Source: Rhodoferax ferrireducens
Lineage (GTDB): Bacteria; Pseudomonadota; Gammaproteobacteria; Burkholderiales; Burkholderiaceae_C
DNA length: 64,000 bases
Assembly: GCF_003347515.1 (NCBI RefSeq)
Contig: NZ_QEII01000236.1
Location: 124,001-188,000 of the forward strand
Direction of reading: 5' to 3'
Shown here piece by piece: positions 20,376 through 31,000 of the stretch. Both the position numbers and the translations under genes were made by a program. The notes under the pieces are model-generated. The model was not told the DNA's origin, ran no database searches, and saw nothing but the letters and a program-made list of their open reading frames with translations. Each line of letters begins with the position of its first letter. Within the stretch, counting starts at the first letter, position 1.

Positions 20376-20478
20376 CGTCATTGCGAGCGAAGCGTGGCAA
20401 TCTAGGAGTCATGGATTGCCACGCTTCGCTCGCAATGACGAGACAGGATTGGATTGCCGCGCGGAGCTCGCGATGACG
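20376..20478. repeat. REP-like palindromic repeat: perfect 27-bp inverted repeat plus a third copy
   Basis: The arms 20376-20402 and 20414-20440 are exact reverse complements (27 bp, 11-nt loop; each contains GCGAGCGAAGCGTGGCAATC or its complement). A diverged third copy in the second orientation follows at 20452-20478. Words of this kind recur in intergenic regions of many bacteria. It lies in the hemA-prfA gap. Confidence 0.85.
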
Positions 20479-20502
20479 AAGGGTTGCGTCAGGACAGCGT
20501 CG

Positions 20503-21762
20503 CTAACGTTCTTTGCGCAAAAAGAAGTGCTGAATAGCGGTGCTGGCGCGCTCCCGTGCCGTGGCGTCGCCGGCATGCAACTCGGCCATGGCGCCATGCA
20601 GCATCTTTTGCGTCAACCCTTTGGAGAGGGCTTCGAGCACGGCATCGACATCCTCGCCTTTGGCCAGCAGCTTGCGGGCGCGTGCCAGTTCGGCGGCGCG
20701 CCACTGGTCGGCCTGGGCGTTCAGTTGTTGAATCAAGGGCACCGAGCCGCGCTGGTCGACCCAGTGCATAAAGCTTTGCACGCCCGCATCCACAATGGCT
20801 TCGGCCTGGGCGACGGCCGCCTGTCGGCTGGCTTGCGCGGTTTGCACCACACCGGCCAGGTCGTCCACGGTGTACAGGTACACGTCTTCCAGCGCCTTGA
20901 CTTCGGGCTCAATGTCGCGCGGCACGGCCAGATCCACCATGAACATGGGGCGGTGCTTGCGGCGTTTCAAAGCCCGCTCCACGGCACCCAGCCCAATGAT
21001 GGGCAGCGTGCTGGCGGTGCAACTCACAACGGCGTCAAACTCATGCAGGCGCTCCGGCAGATCAGCCAGGCGCATGACCTCACCGCCAAAGCGGCTGGCC
21101 AGCTTTTCGCCGCGTTCCAGTGTGCGATTGGCAATGGCGACGGCTTTGGGGTTCTTGGCGCAGAAATGGGTGGCGCAGAGCTCAATCATCTCGCCGGCAC
21201 CCACGAACAAGATTTTCACCTCACCCAGGTCTTCAAACAACTGTCCGGCCAGGCGCACGGCGGCGGCGGCCATGCTGATGGAGTGGGCGCCTATCTCGGT
21301 CGAGGTGCGCACTTCCTTGGCGACGGCAAACGAGCGCTGGAACAACTGGCTGAGCGTGGTGCCCAGAGAGCCCGCGGCTTCGGCGGCCCTTACGGCATCC
21401 TTGAGCTGGCCCAGAATCTGCGGCTCGCCCAGCACCATCGAGTCCAGGCCGCTGGCGACGCGAAAGGCGTGGCGTGCGGCAAAACCATCCTGCAGTGTGT
21501 AGGAATGGGAGCGCAACAGGGCCGGGGAGACGCCGCCCGAGTGGGCCAGCCAGTCCAGCGTGTGCTCCAGCTCGGGTTTGTCACCGGCACAATAGATCTC
21601 GGTACGGTTGCAGGTGGAGATCAGCGCCGCCTCCGGCTGGCGGGAGAGCGACTCGCGCAAACCGCGCAAAGTCGGCTCGATTTGATCGAGCGCGAACGCA
21701 AAACGACCGCGCAAATCGAGCGGTGCGGTCGTGTGATTGATGCCTAAAGCCCAGACTGCCAT
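20503..21762 (-). CDS. hemA: Glutamyl-tRNA reductase
   Basis: 419-residue NADPH-dependent enzyme for the first committed step of C5-pathway tetrapyrrole synthesis, converting glutamyl-tRNA to glutamate-1-semialdehyde. It begins [19 protein letters not shown]. The catalytic cysteine lies in [10 protein letters not shown] near residue 50, the NADPH site in [15 protein letters not shown], and the SCTAST block and C-terminal dimerisation helix follow. It heads the hemA-prfA-prmC cluster, as in other betaproteobacteria. Confidence 0.97.
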   Translation of the reverse strand: MAVWALGINHTTAPLDLRGRFAFALDQIEPTLRGLRESLSRQPEAALISTCNRTEIYCAGDKPELEHTLDWLAHSGGVSPALLRSHSYTLQDGFAARHAFRVASGLDSMVLGEPQILGQLKDAVRAAEAAGSLGTTLSQLFQRSFAVAKEVRTSTEIGAHSISMAAAAVRLAGQLFEDLGEVKILFVGAGEMIELCATHFCAKNPKAVAIANRTLERGEKLASRFGGEVMRLADLPERLHEFDAVVSCTASTLPIIGLGAVERALKRRKHRPMFMVDLAVPRDIEPEVKALEDVYLYTVDDLAGVVQTAQASRQAAVAQAEAIVDAGVQSFMHWVDQRGSVPLIQQLNAQADQWRAAELARARKLLAKGEDVDAVLEALSKGLTQKMLHGAMAELHAGDATARERASTAIQHFFLRKER

Positions 21763-21834
21763 ATGGGGATTATAAAATCAGCCCGCGTTGATAACCAGCC
21801 AAACACTTTTACTTATCCATAGATCAATTCACCG

Positions 21835-22110
21835 ATGGGCCCGCTAGACCTCCTGAACCACTTGTTGAATTTCATCGCACCGGCTTTGTGGGTGGCTGTT
21901 CTGGTCGCACTGGTTGCCCGTATATTTATGAAAAAACGGCCTTTAGCCCTCGCGCTATATGCGCAAGCAGCTATCAATTTCGTAGTCGGCGTGGGCGCAC
22001 TTGTGCTTGGACTGTGGTTCTTTGGACATGATGGCAAGATGGCCACGTACACCGGCATGGCCTTACTTTGCGCCACGAGCCAGTGGTTCATGGTGCGTGG
22101 CTGGCGCTAA
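21835..22110 (+). CDS. Small integral membrane protein (91 aa)
   Basis: Not assigned to a named family. 91 residues with three likely membrane helices: about 12-30 (FIAPALWVAVLVALVARIF), 37-62 and 70-86. It diverges from hemA. Notably, residues about 33-51 (KKRPLALALYAQAAINFVV) are encoded by a reverse copy of the dispersed repeat, so part of the second helix came from, or coincides with, a repeat insertion. Coding potential is supported by the uninterrupted hydrophobic pattern. Confidence 0.65.
   Translation: MGPLDLLNHLLNFIAPALWVAVLVALVARIFMKKRPLALALYAQAAINFVVGVGALVLGLWFFGHDGKMATYTGMALLCATSQWFMVRGWR
21931..21985 (-). repeat. Dispersed ~55-nt repeat, copy D (inside a coding sequence)
   Basis: Reverse copy: TTTAGCCCTCGCGCTATATG, then CGCAAGCAGCTATCAATTT. 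It is translated in frame within the 91-residue membrane protein. Confidence 0.7.
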
Positions 22111-22259
22111 GTAGCGTGGGCGCCGGGCTAGCCCAGCAGACGCCAGGGTGTAGGCAAGTTCCGGCGACATCAGTATTTTCGAGCGATTGATTTGGATCAG
22201 GGGTGTTGGGGGGCGGCATCGCTACGCTCCCGGATTCGAATCACGAAACCGGAGACAAC

Positions 22260-22835
22260 ATGAAATTTACTGCCTGGCTCGCCGCCTTCACCTTGGCCTG
22301 TGGCCTGACTTCCACCGCCCACGCGGCCGACCCCGAATACCTGCGCATCATCGGCACCGACACGAAATTCGTGGCCAAAAATGCCAAGGGCGAAGAAACC
22401 GTGATCACCCGTGTGATGACACCTTGCGCCAAAAACAAGGGCTGGATTCAGGCGATGGTCCCCGTGGCGGGCGTGCATCCGGTCGGCGAGATCGAAATTC
22501 TGAATGCGATGAACGACCGCGATGCCCTGCTGGTGGACATGCGCGAGCCCGAAGACCGCGCCAACGGCACCATCGCCGGCTCCATGCACATTGTGTACAC
22601 CGAAGTGGCCGGTCGCCTGAACGAGCTGGGTTGCACCAAGGTCGCCGGCAAATGGGATTGCAGCAAAGCCAAGAAGGTGTATGCCTTCTGCAATGGCCCG
22701 GCCTGCCCACAAAGCCCGTCGGCCATCCAGGCCATGACGCGTGAAGGTTTTCCGGCTGAGCGCATCTATTACTACCGCGGCGGCATGCTCGACTGGTCTG
22801 CTTTGGGCTTTCCGGTCGTCAAGGGCGACTTTTAA
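22260..22835 (+). CDS. Exported rhodanese-domain protein
   Basis: 191 residues from the ATG at 22260, preceded by GGAGACAAC. The first ~21 residues form a signal peptide ending AHA, so the protein is probably periplasmic. The rhodanese fold spans about 85-185, with DMREPEDRANGTIAGSMHI and an active-site Cys in FCNGPACPQS. The loop is longer than in classical thiosulfate sulfurtransferases and contains a second cysteine. The protein ends in YYRGGMLDWSALGFPVVKG, as in this domain. The substrate is unknown. It converges on the ugp operon. Confidence 0.88.
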   Translation: MKFTAWLAAFTLACGLTSTAHAADPEYLRIIGTDTKFVAKNAKGEETVITRVMTPCAKNKGWIQAMVPVAGVHPVGEIEILNAMNDRDALLVDMREPEDRANGTIAGSMHIVYTEVAGRLNELGCTKVAGKWDCSKAKKVYAFCNGPACPQSPSAIQAMTREGFPAERIYYYRGGMLDWSALGFPVVKGDF

Positions 22836-22839
22836 GCCG

Positions 22840-23615
22840 TCAAACGCAAGCGGGTGAAAACAAGTCCACCCGGTCGGTGATGATGCCGTCCGTGCCCAGC
22901 TCGATCAGGCGTTGGGCGGCCCATTCGTCGTTCACGGTGTAACTCAGCGTCCGAAACCCGGCGCTCCGGGCTTGCAACACACTGGACTTGTCCCACAAGG
23001 CGTGGTTGCAGACGACGGCCACACAGTCCAGCGTCAGGGCGGTTTCCAGCCAGCCTTTCCACAGCGAATCCAGCAACAGGCCGCGTGGCAGCTCGGACTG
23101 GGCGTCGCGTGCTCCTTCCAGCGCTTCCGGGTCGAAAGAAGTCAGCAGCGGCGGCACCGCGGCGCCCTGCCAGAGTCGGGCGGCGTAGTTGGCCACCACT
23201 TCGCCGGTCTGGCGCTCCAGCCCCGGCGTGGGCTTGATTTCGATGTTCAAAAAATAGCCGTTGTGCAGGCAATAGCGGGCGATGTTCTCGAAACTTGGCA
23301 GGGGTTCGCCTGCATAGGCTCGGGAATGCCAGCTGCCCGCATCGAGTTGCGACAAGGTACTCCAGGGATGATCACCGGCCACGGCACTGTTGCCGGCGCC
23401 CAATTGCGCGCGGGCATGGGTGGTGCGCTGCAGCGTCGCGTCGTGCAGCAGAAAGGGAACACCGTCGGCACTCAGCTTGACGTCGCATTCGAACATGCGG
23501 TAGCCGTGGCTGGCACCCACACGAAACGCGGCCAGGGTGTTTTCAGGCGCCAGCTTGCCGGCGCCCCGGTGTGCCACCCAGCGCGGGTAGGGCCAGTTGT
23601 CATGGGTCACCTGCA

Positions 23616-23619
<4 letters not shown>
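22840..23619 (-). CDS. ugpQ: Glycerophosphodiester phosphodiesterase (cytosolic)
   Basis: 259-residue GDPD enzyme that hydrolyses glycerophosphodiesters to glycerol-3-phosphate and an alcohol. The catalytic signature is clear: [14 protein letters not shown], then the metal-binding [11 protein letters not shown], and HDATLQRTT. There is no signal peptide, so it acts on substrates imported by the Ugp transporter. Its ATG overlaps the ugpC stop (ATGA), which makes it the last gene of ugpB-A-E-C-Q and supports the symbol ugpQ. Confidence 0.95.
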
Positions 23620-24644
<1,025 letters not shown>

Positions 24645-24701
24645 ATTCTTAATCAGTTGGCGACAGAGCTCCGCTTTGCTTCGGTCTGTCCCGCAAAGAC
24701 G

Positions 24702-25553
24702 TTACTTTTCGGTATCCACTAGCCCTTTGACAAACCATTTTTGCATCAGCATTACCACCAGCGCCGGCGGGATCATGGCCAGCACGGCGGTGGCCATGAC
24801 CACATTCCACTGCATGTCGGAGTCGCCGCCTGAGATCATGCGCTTGATGCCGATGACCACCGGGTACATGTTCTCGTTGGTGGTCACCAGCAGCGGCCAC
24901 AGGTACTGGTTCCAGCCGTAAATGAACTGGATCACGAACAGGGCGGCTATCGATGTGCTCGAAAGAGGCAACAGCACGTCCTTGAAAAAGCGCATGGGGC
25001 CGGCGCCATCCATGCGGGCCGCTTCCACCAGCTCCTCCGGCACGGTCAGGAAAAACTGCCGGAATAAAAAGGTGGCGGTGGCCGAGGCGATCAGCGGCAC
25101 GGTCAGGCCGGCATAACTGTTGAGCATGCCCAGATCAGCCACCACTTTGTAAGTCGGGCCGATGCGCACCTCGACCGGCAGCATCAGGGTGATAAAGATG
25201 GCCCAGAAGAAAAACATGCGAAACGGAAAGCGGAAATATACGATCGCAAACGCGGACAGCAAGGAGATGGCGATCTTGCCGATGGAAATGATCAGCGCCG
25301 AGATCAGGCTCACCATCATCATGCGTCCCACCGGGGCCTTGGCGCCCGATCCGCCACCGGTGCCGTTCCAGGCCGCGGTGTAGTTTTCGATCAGGTGCGC
25401 GCCGGGCAGCAGCGGCATGGGCGTCTGCACAATGGCCTGCGAGGTCTGTGTCGAGGCGACAAAGGTCAAGTACAGCGGAAACGCCACCACCAACACGCCC
25501 AGAATCAGGACGAGGTGCGAGAGCAGGGTCAGCAGGGGGCGGCGCTCAACCAT
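24702..25553 (-). CDS. ugpE: sn-glycerol-3-phosphate ABC importer, permease UgpE
   Basis: 283 residues from the ATG at 25553 ([19 protein letters not shown]). The frame is open upstream, but that part runs into a GC-rich repeat and reads as low-complexity, so I reject it. Six membrane segments are expected. The EAA loop, which docks on the ATPase, reads [20 protein letters not shown]. It pairs with UgpA. A 109-nt gap to ugpA carries the repeat. Confidence 0.95.
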   Translation of the reverse strand: MVERRPLLTLLSHLVLILGVLVVAFPLYLTFVASTQTSQAIVQTPMPLLPGAHLIENYTAAWNGTGGGSGAKAPVGRMMMVSLISALIISIGKIAISLLSAFAIVYFRFPFRMFFFWAIFITLMLPVEVRIGPTYKVVADLGMLNSYAGLTVPLIASATATFLFRQFFLTVPEELVEAARMDGAGPMRFFKDVLLPLSSTSIAALFVIQFIYGWNQYLWPLLVTTNENMYPVVIGIKRMISGGDSDMQWNVVMATAVLAMIPPALVVMLMQKWFVKGLVDTEK

Positions 25554-25574
25554 GGAAGGAGGCTCCGACGAATG

Positions 25575-25656
25575 GCCGCCGCGCCGGGCCGCCCCAAGCA
25601 AGGCACGGCCCCCTCGGGGGGCAGCGCAGTACACGTAGTGACAAGCGTGGGGGTTT
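25575..25656. repeat. GC-rich palindromic repeat between ugpA and ugpE
   Basis: GCCGCCCCAAGCAAGGCACG, then CCCCCTCGGGGGG (hairpin 25609-25621), then GCAGCGCAG and GCGTGGGGG. Elements with this CCCCCTCGGGGGGCAGCG core are, to my knowledge, scattered through Comamonadaceae genomes. Confidence 0.65.
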
Positions 25657-25662
25657 CATATC

Positions 25663-26544
25663 TCAGTAGTTCACTTTCTTCTCGACAAACCGGAACTGCA
25701 CCACCGTCAGCAAGACCACGATCACCATCAGCACCACCGACTGCGCGGCCGAACCGCCCAGGTCCATGGCCTTGAAACCGTCGTAATACACCTTGTAGAC
25801 CAGGATGGCCGTCTCTTTGCCAGGGCCGCCCTGGGTCGCGGCATCAATGATGGCAAAGGTGTCGAAGAAGGCATAAACGATGTTGATCACCAGCAGGAAG
25901 AAGGTGGTGGGTGACAGCAGCGGGAACACGATGGTCCAGAAGCGCCGCCATGGGCGGGCGCCGTCAATGGCGGCGGCCTCGATCAGTGATTTGGGGATGC
26001 TTTGCAGACCGGCCAGAAAGAACAGGAAGTTGTAGGAAATCTGCTTCCAGACCGCTGCCATCACAACCAGCGTCATCGCGTGGGTACTGTTCAGCAAATG
26101 GTTCCAATCCATCCCCAGCGCCTGCAGGGCATAAGACACCACGCCCACACTGGGCGCAAACATGAAGAGCCACAAGACACCGGCCACCGCCGGGGCCACC
26201 GCGTAAGGCCAGATCAACAGCGTTTTGTAGATCAGTGCGCCTTTCACGATGCGGTCCGCAAACACCGCCAGCATCAAGGACAGGCTGATGCCGGCCACCG
26301 CCACCGCCGTCGAGAAAATCGCCGTGGTGTAGAACGATGCCAGGTAGGTGTCGTCGTTCCACAAGTTGCGGAAGTTCTCCAGCCCAACCCATTCGACCGA
26401 GGTGCCGAAGGCGTCAGACTGTTGCACCGATTGCAGCAGGGCCTGGACCGCGGGCCAGAAGAAAAATACCGCGATGACCAGCACCTGGGGTGCGATCAGC
26501 ACCCAAGGCAACCAGCTTGAGCGAAAAACGACGCGTTTTTCCAT
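25663..26544 (-). CDS. ugpA: sn-glycerol-3-phosphate ABC importer, permease UgpA
   Basis: 293 residues from the ATG at 26544. It has six predicted membrane helices, the first being LPWVLIAPQVLVIAVFFFWP. The EAA loop is PKSLIEAAAIDGARPWRRF, followed by the IVFPLLSPTTFF segment. It lies 14 nt downstream of ugpB. Together with UgpE it forms the membrane channel for glycerol-3-phosphate and glycerophosphodiesters. The repeat-filled gap after it could stabilise the upstream ugpBA part of the transcript. Confidence 0.95.
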   Translation of the reverse strand: MEKRVVFRSSWLPWVLIAPQVLVIAVFFFWPAVQALLQSVQQSDAFGTSVEWVGLENFRNLWNDDTYLASFYTTAIFSTAVAVAGISLSLMLAVFADRIVKGALIYKTLLIWPYAVAPAVAGVLWLFMFAPSVGVVSYALQALGMDWNHLLNSTHAMTLVVMAAVWKQISYNFLFFLAGLQSIPKSLIEAAAIDGARPWRRFWTIVFPLLSPTTFFLLVINIVYAFFDTFAIIDAATQGGPGKETAILVYKVYYDGFKAMDLGGSAAQSVVLMVIVVLLTVVQFRFVEKKVNY

Positions 26545-26558
26545 CAAATTGACGCGTC

Positions 26559-27866
26559 TCAGCCCTTTTTATTGGCTTTTTCAAACCGCTCCAGCAATTC
26601 ATTGCCGCGCTTCACGATAGAGTCCAGCGCTTCCTTGGCCGTCTTCTTGCCGCCCCAGACTTGTTCGAGTTCCTCGTCCTCAATGGTGCGGATCTGCACA
26701 TAGTTGCCCAGGCGGATGCCACGCGACTTGTCGGTGGTCTTGCGGATCATCTGCGTCGGAGCGACATCGGTTCCCGGGTTTTCCTTGTAAAAGCCGGATT
26801 TTTCAGTCAGCTGGAAGGCGGCGGTCGTGATGGGCAGATAGCCGGTGCGCTTGTGGCTGGCGGATTGCACCTCGGGGCTGGAGACGTAGTTGAAAAAGGC
26901 GGCGACGCCTTTGTATTCCTCCGGCTTCTTGCCGGCCATGACCCACAGGCTGGCGCCGCCAATCACCGTGTTCTGCGGTGCGCCGGGAACGTCCGGGTAA
27001 TAGGGCAGGGGCGACAGGCCAAAGGCAAACTTGGCATTTTTCTTGACGTTGCCGTAAAAGCCCGACGAGGTGGTGATCATGGCGCACTCGCCGGAAACAA
27101 AGGTCGGTTCCGGCACATTGGCCCGCCCCTTGTAGACAAACAGGCCTTGTTTGGCCATATTGGACAGATTCTCAATGTGGCGCACATGCAGGGGCGAATT
27201 GACTTTCATGCGCGCATCCATGCCGTTCAGGCCATTGCCCTTGGTGGCAAATTCCACGTTGTGCCAGGCCGAGAAACTCTCCAGCTGGGTCCAGCCCTGC
27301 CAGGCAATGGTCAGAGGGCATTTGTGGCCGTTGGCCTTGAGCTTGGCGGCCGCCAGCGCCACCTCCGGCCAGCTGGCGGGTGCCTTCTCGGGGTCCAGGC
27401 CCGCGGCTTTGAAAGCGTCCTTGTTGTAGTAGAAAACCGTGGTCGAGCTGTTGAGCGGGAAACTCAGCATCTGGCCGTTGGGGGCCGTGTAATAGCCGGC
27501 GACTGCTGATATATAGGCAGACGGGTCAAATTTTTGGCCGGCATCCTTCATCACTTGAGCGACGGGCACGATGGCGTTCTTGCTGGCCATCATGGTGGCG
27601 GTGCCCACTTCGAACACCTGCAGGATGTGCGGTGCATTGCCGGCGCGAAAGGCGGCTACGGCGGCGGTCATGGATTCGTCGTATTGGCCCTTGTAGGTCG
27701 GCACAATTTTGTACTGGGTTTGGCGGGCATTGAAGTCTTTGGCCAGGTCGTTGACCCATTCGCCGTTGACCGCGGTCATCGAGTGCCACCACTGAATTTC
27801 AGTTTGCGCCTGGGCGGACAGGGTAAAAACCGCGGCAACGGCCACAGCAGCAAATTTAAATTTCAT
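26559..27866 (-). CDS. ugpB: sn-glycerol-3-phosphate ABC importer, periplasmic binding protein
   Basis: 435 residues from the ATG at 27866, with an AGGAGA ribosome-binding site. A signal peptide (MKFKFAAVAVAAVFTLSAQA) precedes the mature start at QTEIQWWHSM. The fold is a family 1 solute-binding protein. WWHSMTAVNGEWVN and the LPYYPDVPGAPQNTVIGGAS stretch match UgpB, including the ligand-contacting WWHSM region. It is first in the operon and should be the most abundant product. A Pho-box-like array lies immediately upstream. Confidence 0.95.
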   Translation of the reverse strand: MKFKFAAVAVAAVFTLSAQAQTEIQWWHSMTAVNGEWVNDLAKDFNARQTQYKIVPTYKGQYDESMTAAVAAFRAGNAPHILQVFEVGTATMMASKNAIVPVAQVMKDAGQKFDPSAYISAVAGYYTAPNGQMLSFPLNSSTTVFYYNKDAFKAAGLDPEKAPASWPEVALAAAKLKANGHKCPLTIAWQGWTQLESFSAWHNVEFATKGNGLNGMDARMKVNSPLHVRHIENLSNMAKQGLFVYKGRANVPEPTFVSGECAMITTSSGFYGNVKKNAKFAFGLSPLPYYPDVPGAPQNTVIGGASLWVMAGKKPEEYKGVAAFFNYVSSPEVQSASHKRTGYLPITTAAFQLTEKSGFYKENPGTDVAPTQMIRKTTDKSRGIRLGNYVQIRTIEDEELEQVWGGKKTAKEALDSIVKRGNELLERFEKANKKG

Positions 27867-27891
27867 GCGATCTCCTTGGATGAAAGGGCTG

Positions 27892-27936
27892 AGCATAGTG
27901 ACGCTTTGTGACGGTCGGGCGACAAAAATATGTCAA
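27892..27936 (-). promoter_or_regulatory. Candidate PhoB-binding array and -10 box of the ugp operon
   Basis: On the minus strand, 7-mers TTGACAT (27936-27930), TTGTCGC (27925-27919) and CCGTCAC (27914-27908) recur every 11 bp. This is the periodicity of Pho boxes (consensus CTGTCAT). Another GCGTCAC (27904-27898) follows 10 bp on. A TATGCT (27897-27892) sits about 10 nt beyond the third repeat, where a PhoB-dependent -10 box is expected. Regulation of ugp by phosphate is known in E. coli; here it is inferred. Confidence 0.42.
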
Positions 27937-28096
27937 AAACCATCGACCATTCATTAAACACGCGATTTCGGCGCCGTCTTATCGGGGTTTCCATCAGGGC
28001 AGTAGGTGCATGCTGCGCTGCGGTAATATCTCAGCCCAGCCGGGCTTACCCTCACCGCACCTCCGTGTCATGTGCTGGCTGCAACCCTAAGAACCG

Positions 28097-31000
28097 ATGA
28101 ACGCTCCCATTTTGCTCAATCAATTCGTGCCCGCCGCCCATTTGCCGCACGAACACGCCCGCATTCGCGAAATCCCCTACAACTACACTTCGTTTTCTGA
28201 TCGCGAAATCGTCATCCGCCTGTTGGGTGCACCTGCGTGGGACTTGCTTAACCGCCTGCGCGACGAGCGCCGCACCGGCCGCTCGGCCCGCATGTTGTAT
28301 GAAGTGCTGGGTGATGTCTGGGTGGTTCAGCGCAACCCCTATTTGCAGGATGACCTGCTGGACAACCCGAAGCGGCGTGCGCTGCTGGTCGAGGCCCTGC
28401 ACCACCGTCTGTCCGAGGTGCAAAAACGGCGCACACCCGAGACCGATCCGGAGCGCGATGCGCTGGTGGGCGAACTGCTCAAGGCGGCCAGCCAGGCGGT
28501 GCAGGCCTTTGACGCGGCGTTTGTTGAAACGGCGACCCTGCGGCGCAAGGCCCAGCGTACGCTGGTCAAATTGACGGCCAAACACAATATCAAGTTCGAC
28601 GGCCTCTCCAGAGTGAGCCATGTGACCGACGCCACCGACTGGCGCGTGGAGTATCCGTTTGTTGTGCTGACGCCGGATACGGAAGAAGAGATGGCCGGTC
28701 TGGTCAAGGGCTGTATCGACCTCGGGCTGACCATCATCCCGCGCGGCGGCGGCACCGGCTACACCGGCGGCGCGGTTCCCCTGACCTGGAAGAGCGTGGT
28801 CATCAATACCGAAAAGCTGGAGGCCATGACGGAAGTCGAGATGCTGACGCTGCCGGGTCTGTCCGAGCCGGTTGGCACGGTCTGGACTGAAGCCGGGGTC
28901 GTGACCCAGCGCGTGGCGGATGCGGCCGAACGCGGTGGTTATGTGTTTGCGGTCGATCCCACGTCGGCCGAAGCTTCCTGCATTGGCGGCAATATCGCCA
29001 TGAACGCCGGTGGCAAAAAGGCCGTGCTATGGGGCACGGCGCTGGACAACCTGGCCAGCTGGCGCATGGTGACGCCGCAAGCCGAGTGGCTGGAGGTGAC
29101 TCGCCTGAACCACAACATGGGCAAGATTCACGACGCCGAGCTTGCCAGTTTCGAGTTGCAGTATTTCAAGGCCGACGGCAAAACGCCGCTGCGCACCGAG
29201 CGGCTCGACATTCCCGGCAAATCCTTCCGCAAGGAAGGTCTGGGCAAGGACGTGACCGACAAGTTCCTGAGCGGTCTGCCCGGCATTCAGAAAGAAGGCT
29301 GCGACGGCCTGATCACCAGCGCGCGCTGGGTGGTGCACCGCATGCCGGTGCACACGCGCACCGTGTGCTTGGAGTTTTTTGGCAATGCCAAGAACGCCGT
29401 GCCCAGCATTGTCGAGATCATTGATTTCATGTTTGCCGAGCAAAAACGCTCGGGCGTGTTGCTGGCCGGGCTTGAGCATCTGGATGACCGCTACCTGAAG
29501 GCGGTGCGCTATGCCACCAAGTCCAAGCGCGGTGGCCTGCCGAAGATGGTGTTGTTTGGTGATATCGCCGGTGACGACGCCGATGCGGTGGCGCGGGCGA
29601 CGTCGGAAGTCGTGCGCATTGCCAATTCGCGCAGTGGCGAAGGCTTTATTGCCATCAGCCCGGAAGCGCGCAAAAAGTTCTGGGCCGACCGCAAGCGCAC
29701 GGCCGCGATTTCCCGCCATACCAACGCCTTCAAGATCAATGAAGACGTGGTGATTCCGCTGCCGCGCATGGCCGAATACACCGATGGCATTGAGCGCATC
29801 AACATCGAGTTGAGCCTGCGCAACAAAATTGCCCTGTGCGATGCGCTGGACGAGTTTTTTGCCAAGGGCAATTTGCCGCTGGGCAAGTCCGACGATGCCA
29901 ATGGCATTCCGTCCGCTGAGTTGCTGGAAGACCGCGTGGCGCAGGCCCTGGCCCTGATTGGCGAAGTACGCACGCTGTGGGCGGGTTGGCTGGCGGGCGT
30001 GGAAACGCTGTTTCCCGAGCTGCAGGACCACACCCTGCGCGCCAGCTGGAAGACTCAGCTTCGGGCCCCCTTGCAAAACATATTTACCGGCGGCGCCTTT
30101 GAACCCATCCTGCTGGAGTGCAACGCCATCCACCAGCGCGTGCTCAAGGGCCGGGTCTGGGCGGCGCTGCACATGCACGCCGGTGACGGCAATGTACACA
30201 CCAACCTGCCGGTCAACAGTGATGATTACGAAATGCTGCAGGCCGCGCATGGTGCGGTCAAACGCATCATGGCGCTGGCGCGCTCGCTCAATGGCGTGAT
30301 TTCGGGCGAGCACGGCATTGGCATCACCAAGCTGGAGTTTTTGAGCGACGAAGAGCTGCGCCCCTTCACCGAGTACAAGGCCCGGGTGGACCCGGAAGGG
30401 CGCTTCAACAAGGGCAAACTGCTACGCAATTCAGAGCTACTTACGCAGGTAGGACGGGGCCTACAGGCTGATTTGACCAATGCCTACACGCCCAGCTTCG
30501 GTTTGATGGGCCATGAGTCGCTGATCATGCAGCAAAGCGATATTGGCGCCATCGCCGACAGCGTGAAAGACTGCCTGCGCTGCGGCAAGTGCAAGCCGGT
30601 GTGCTCCACCCATGTGCCGCGGGCCAATCTGCTGTACAGCCCGCGCGACAAGATTCTGGCGACTTCGCTGCTGGTCGAGGCTTTTCTGTACGAAGAGCAG
30701 ACGCGCCGCGGCATCTCGATTCGCCACTGGCAAGAGTTTGAAGACGTGGCCGACCACTGCACCGTGTGCCACAAATGCCTGTCGCCCTGTCCGGTGAACA
30801 TCGACTTTGGCGATGTCACCATGAACATGCGCAATCTCCTGCGCAAGATGGGCAAGAAGACCTTCCGTCCGGCCGGCGCCGCCGCCATGTTCATGCTCAA
30901 CGCCACCAACCCCGAGACCATCAAGTTCGCGCGTTCGGCCATGGTGAATGTGGCGATCAAGGCGCAGCGCGTGGCGCATGACGTGCTCAAAGTGATCTCG

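Noticed and set aside
24661-24692. Imperfect dyad GACAGA...TCTGTC in the ugpC-ugpE gap
   Set aside because: Pairing breaks down after six base pairs. No repeat or operator could be supported.
25554-25634. N-terminal extension of ugpE in the longest open frame
   Set aside because: The extension is encoded by the GC-rich repeat and reads as low-complexity Gly/Arg/Ala. The ATG at 25553 gives the normal family start.
26661-27509. Long opposite-strand open frames over ugpB, proS, the DUF3683 gene, the cphA genes and the exporter
   Set aside because: These are high-GC shadow frames antisense to well-supported genes, without family motifs or start signals.
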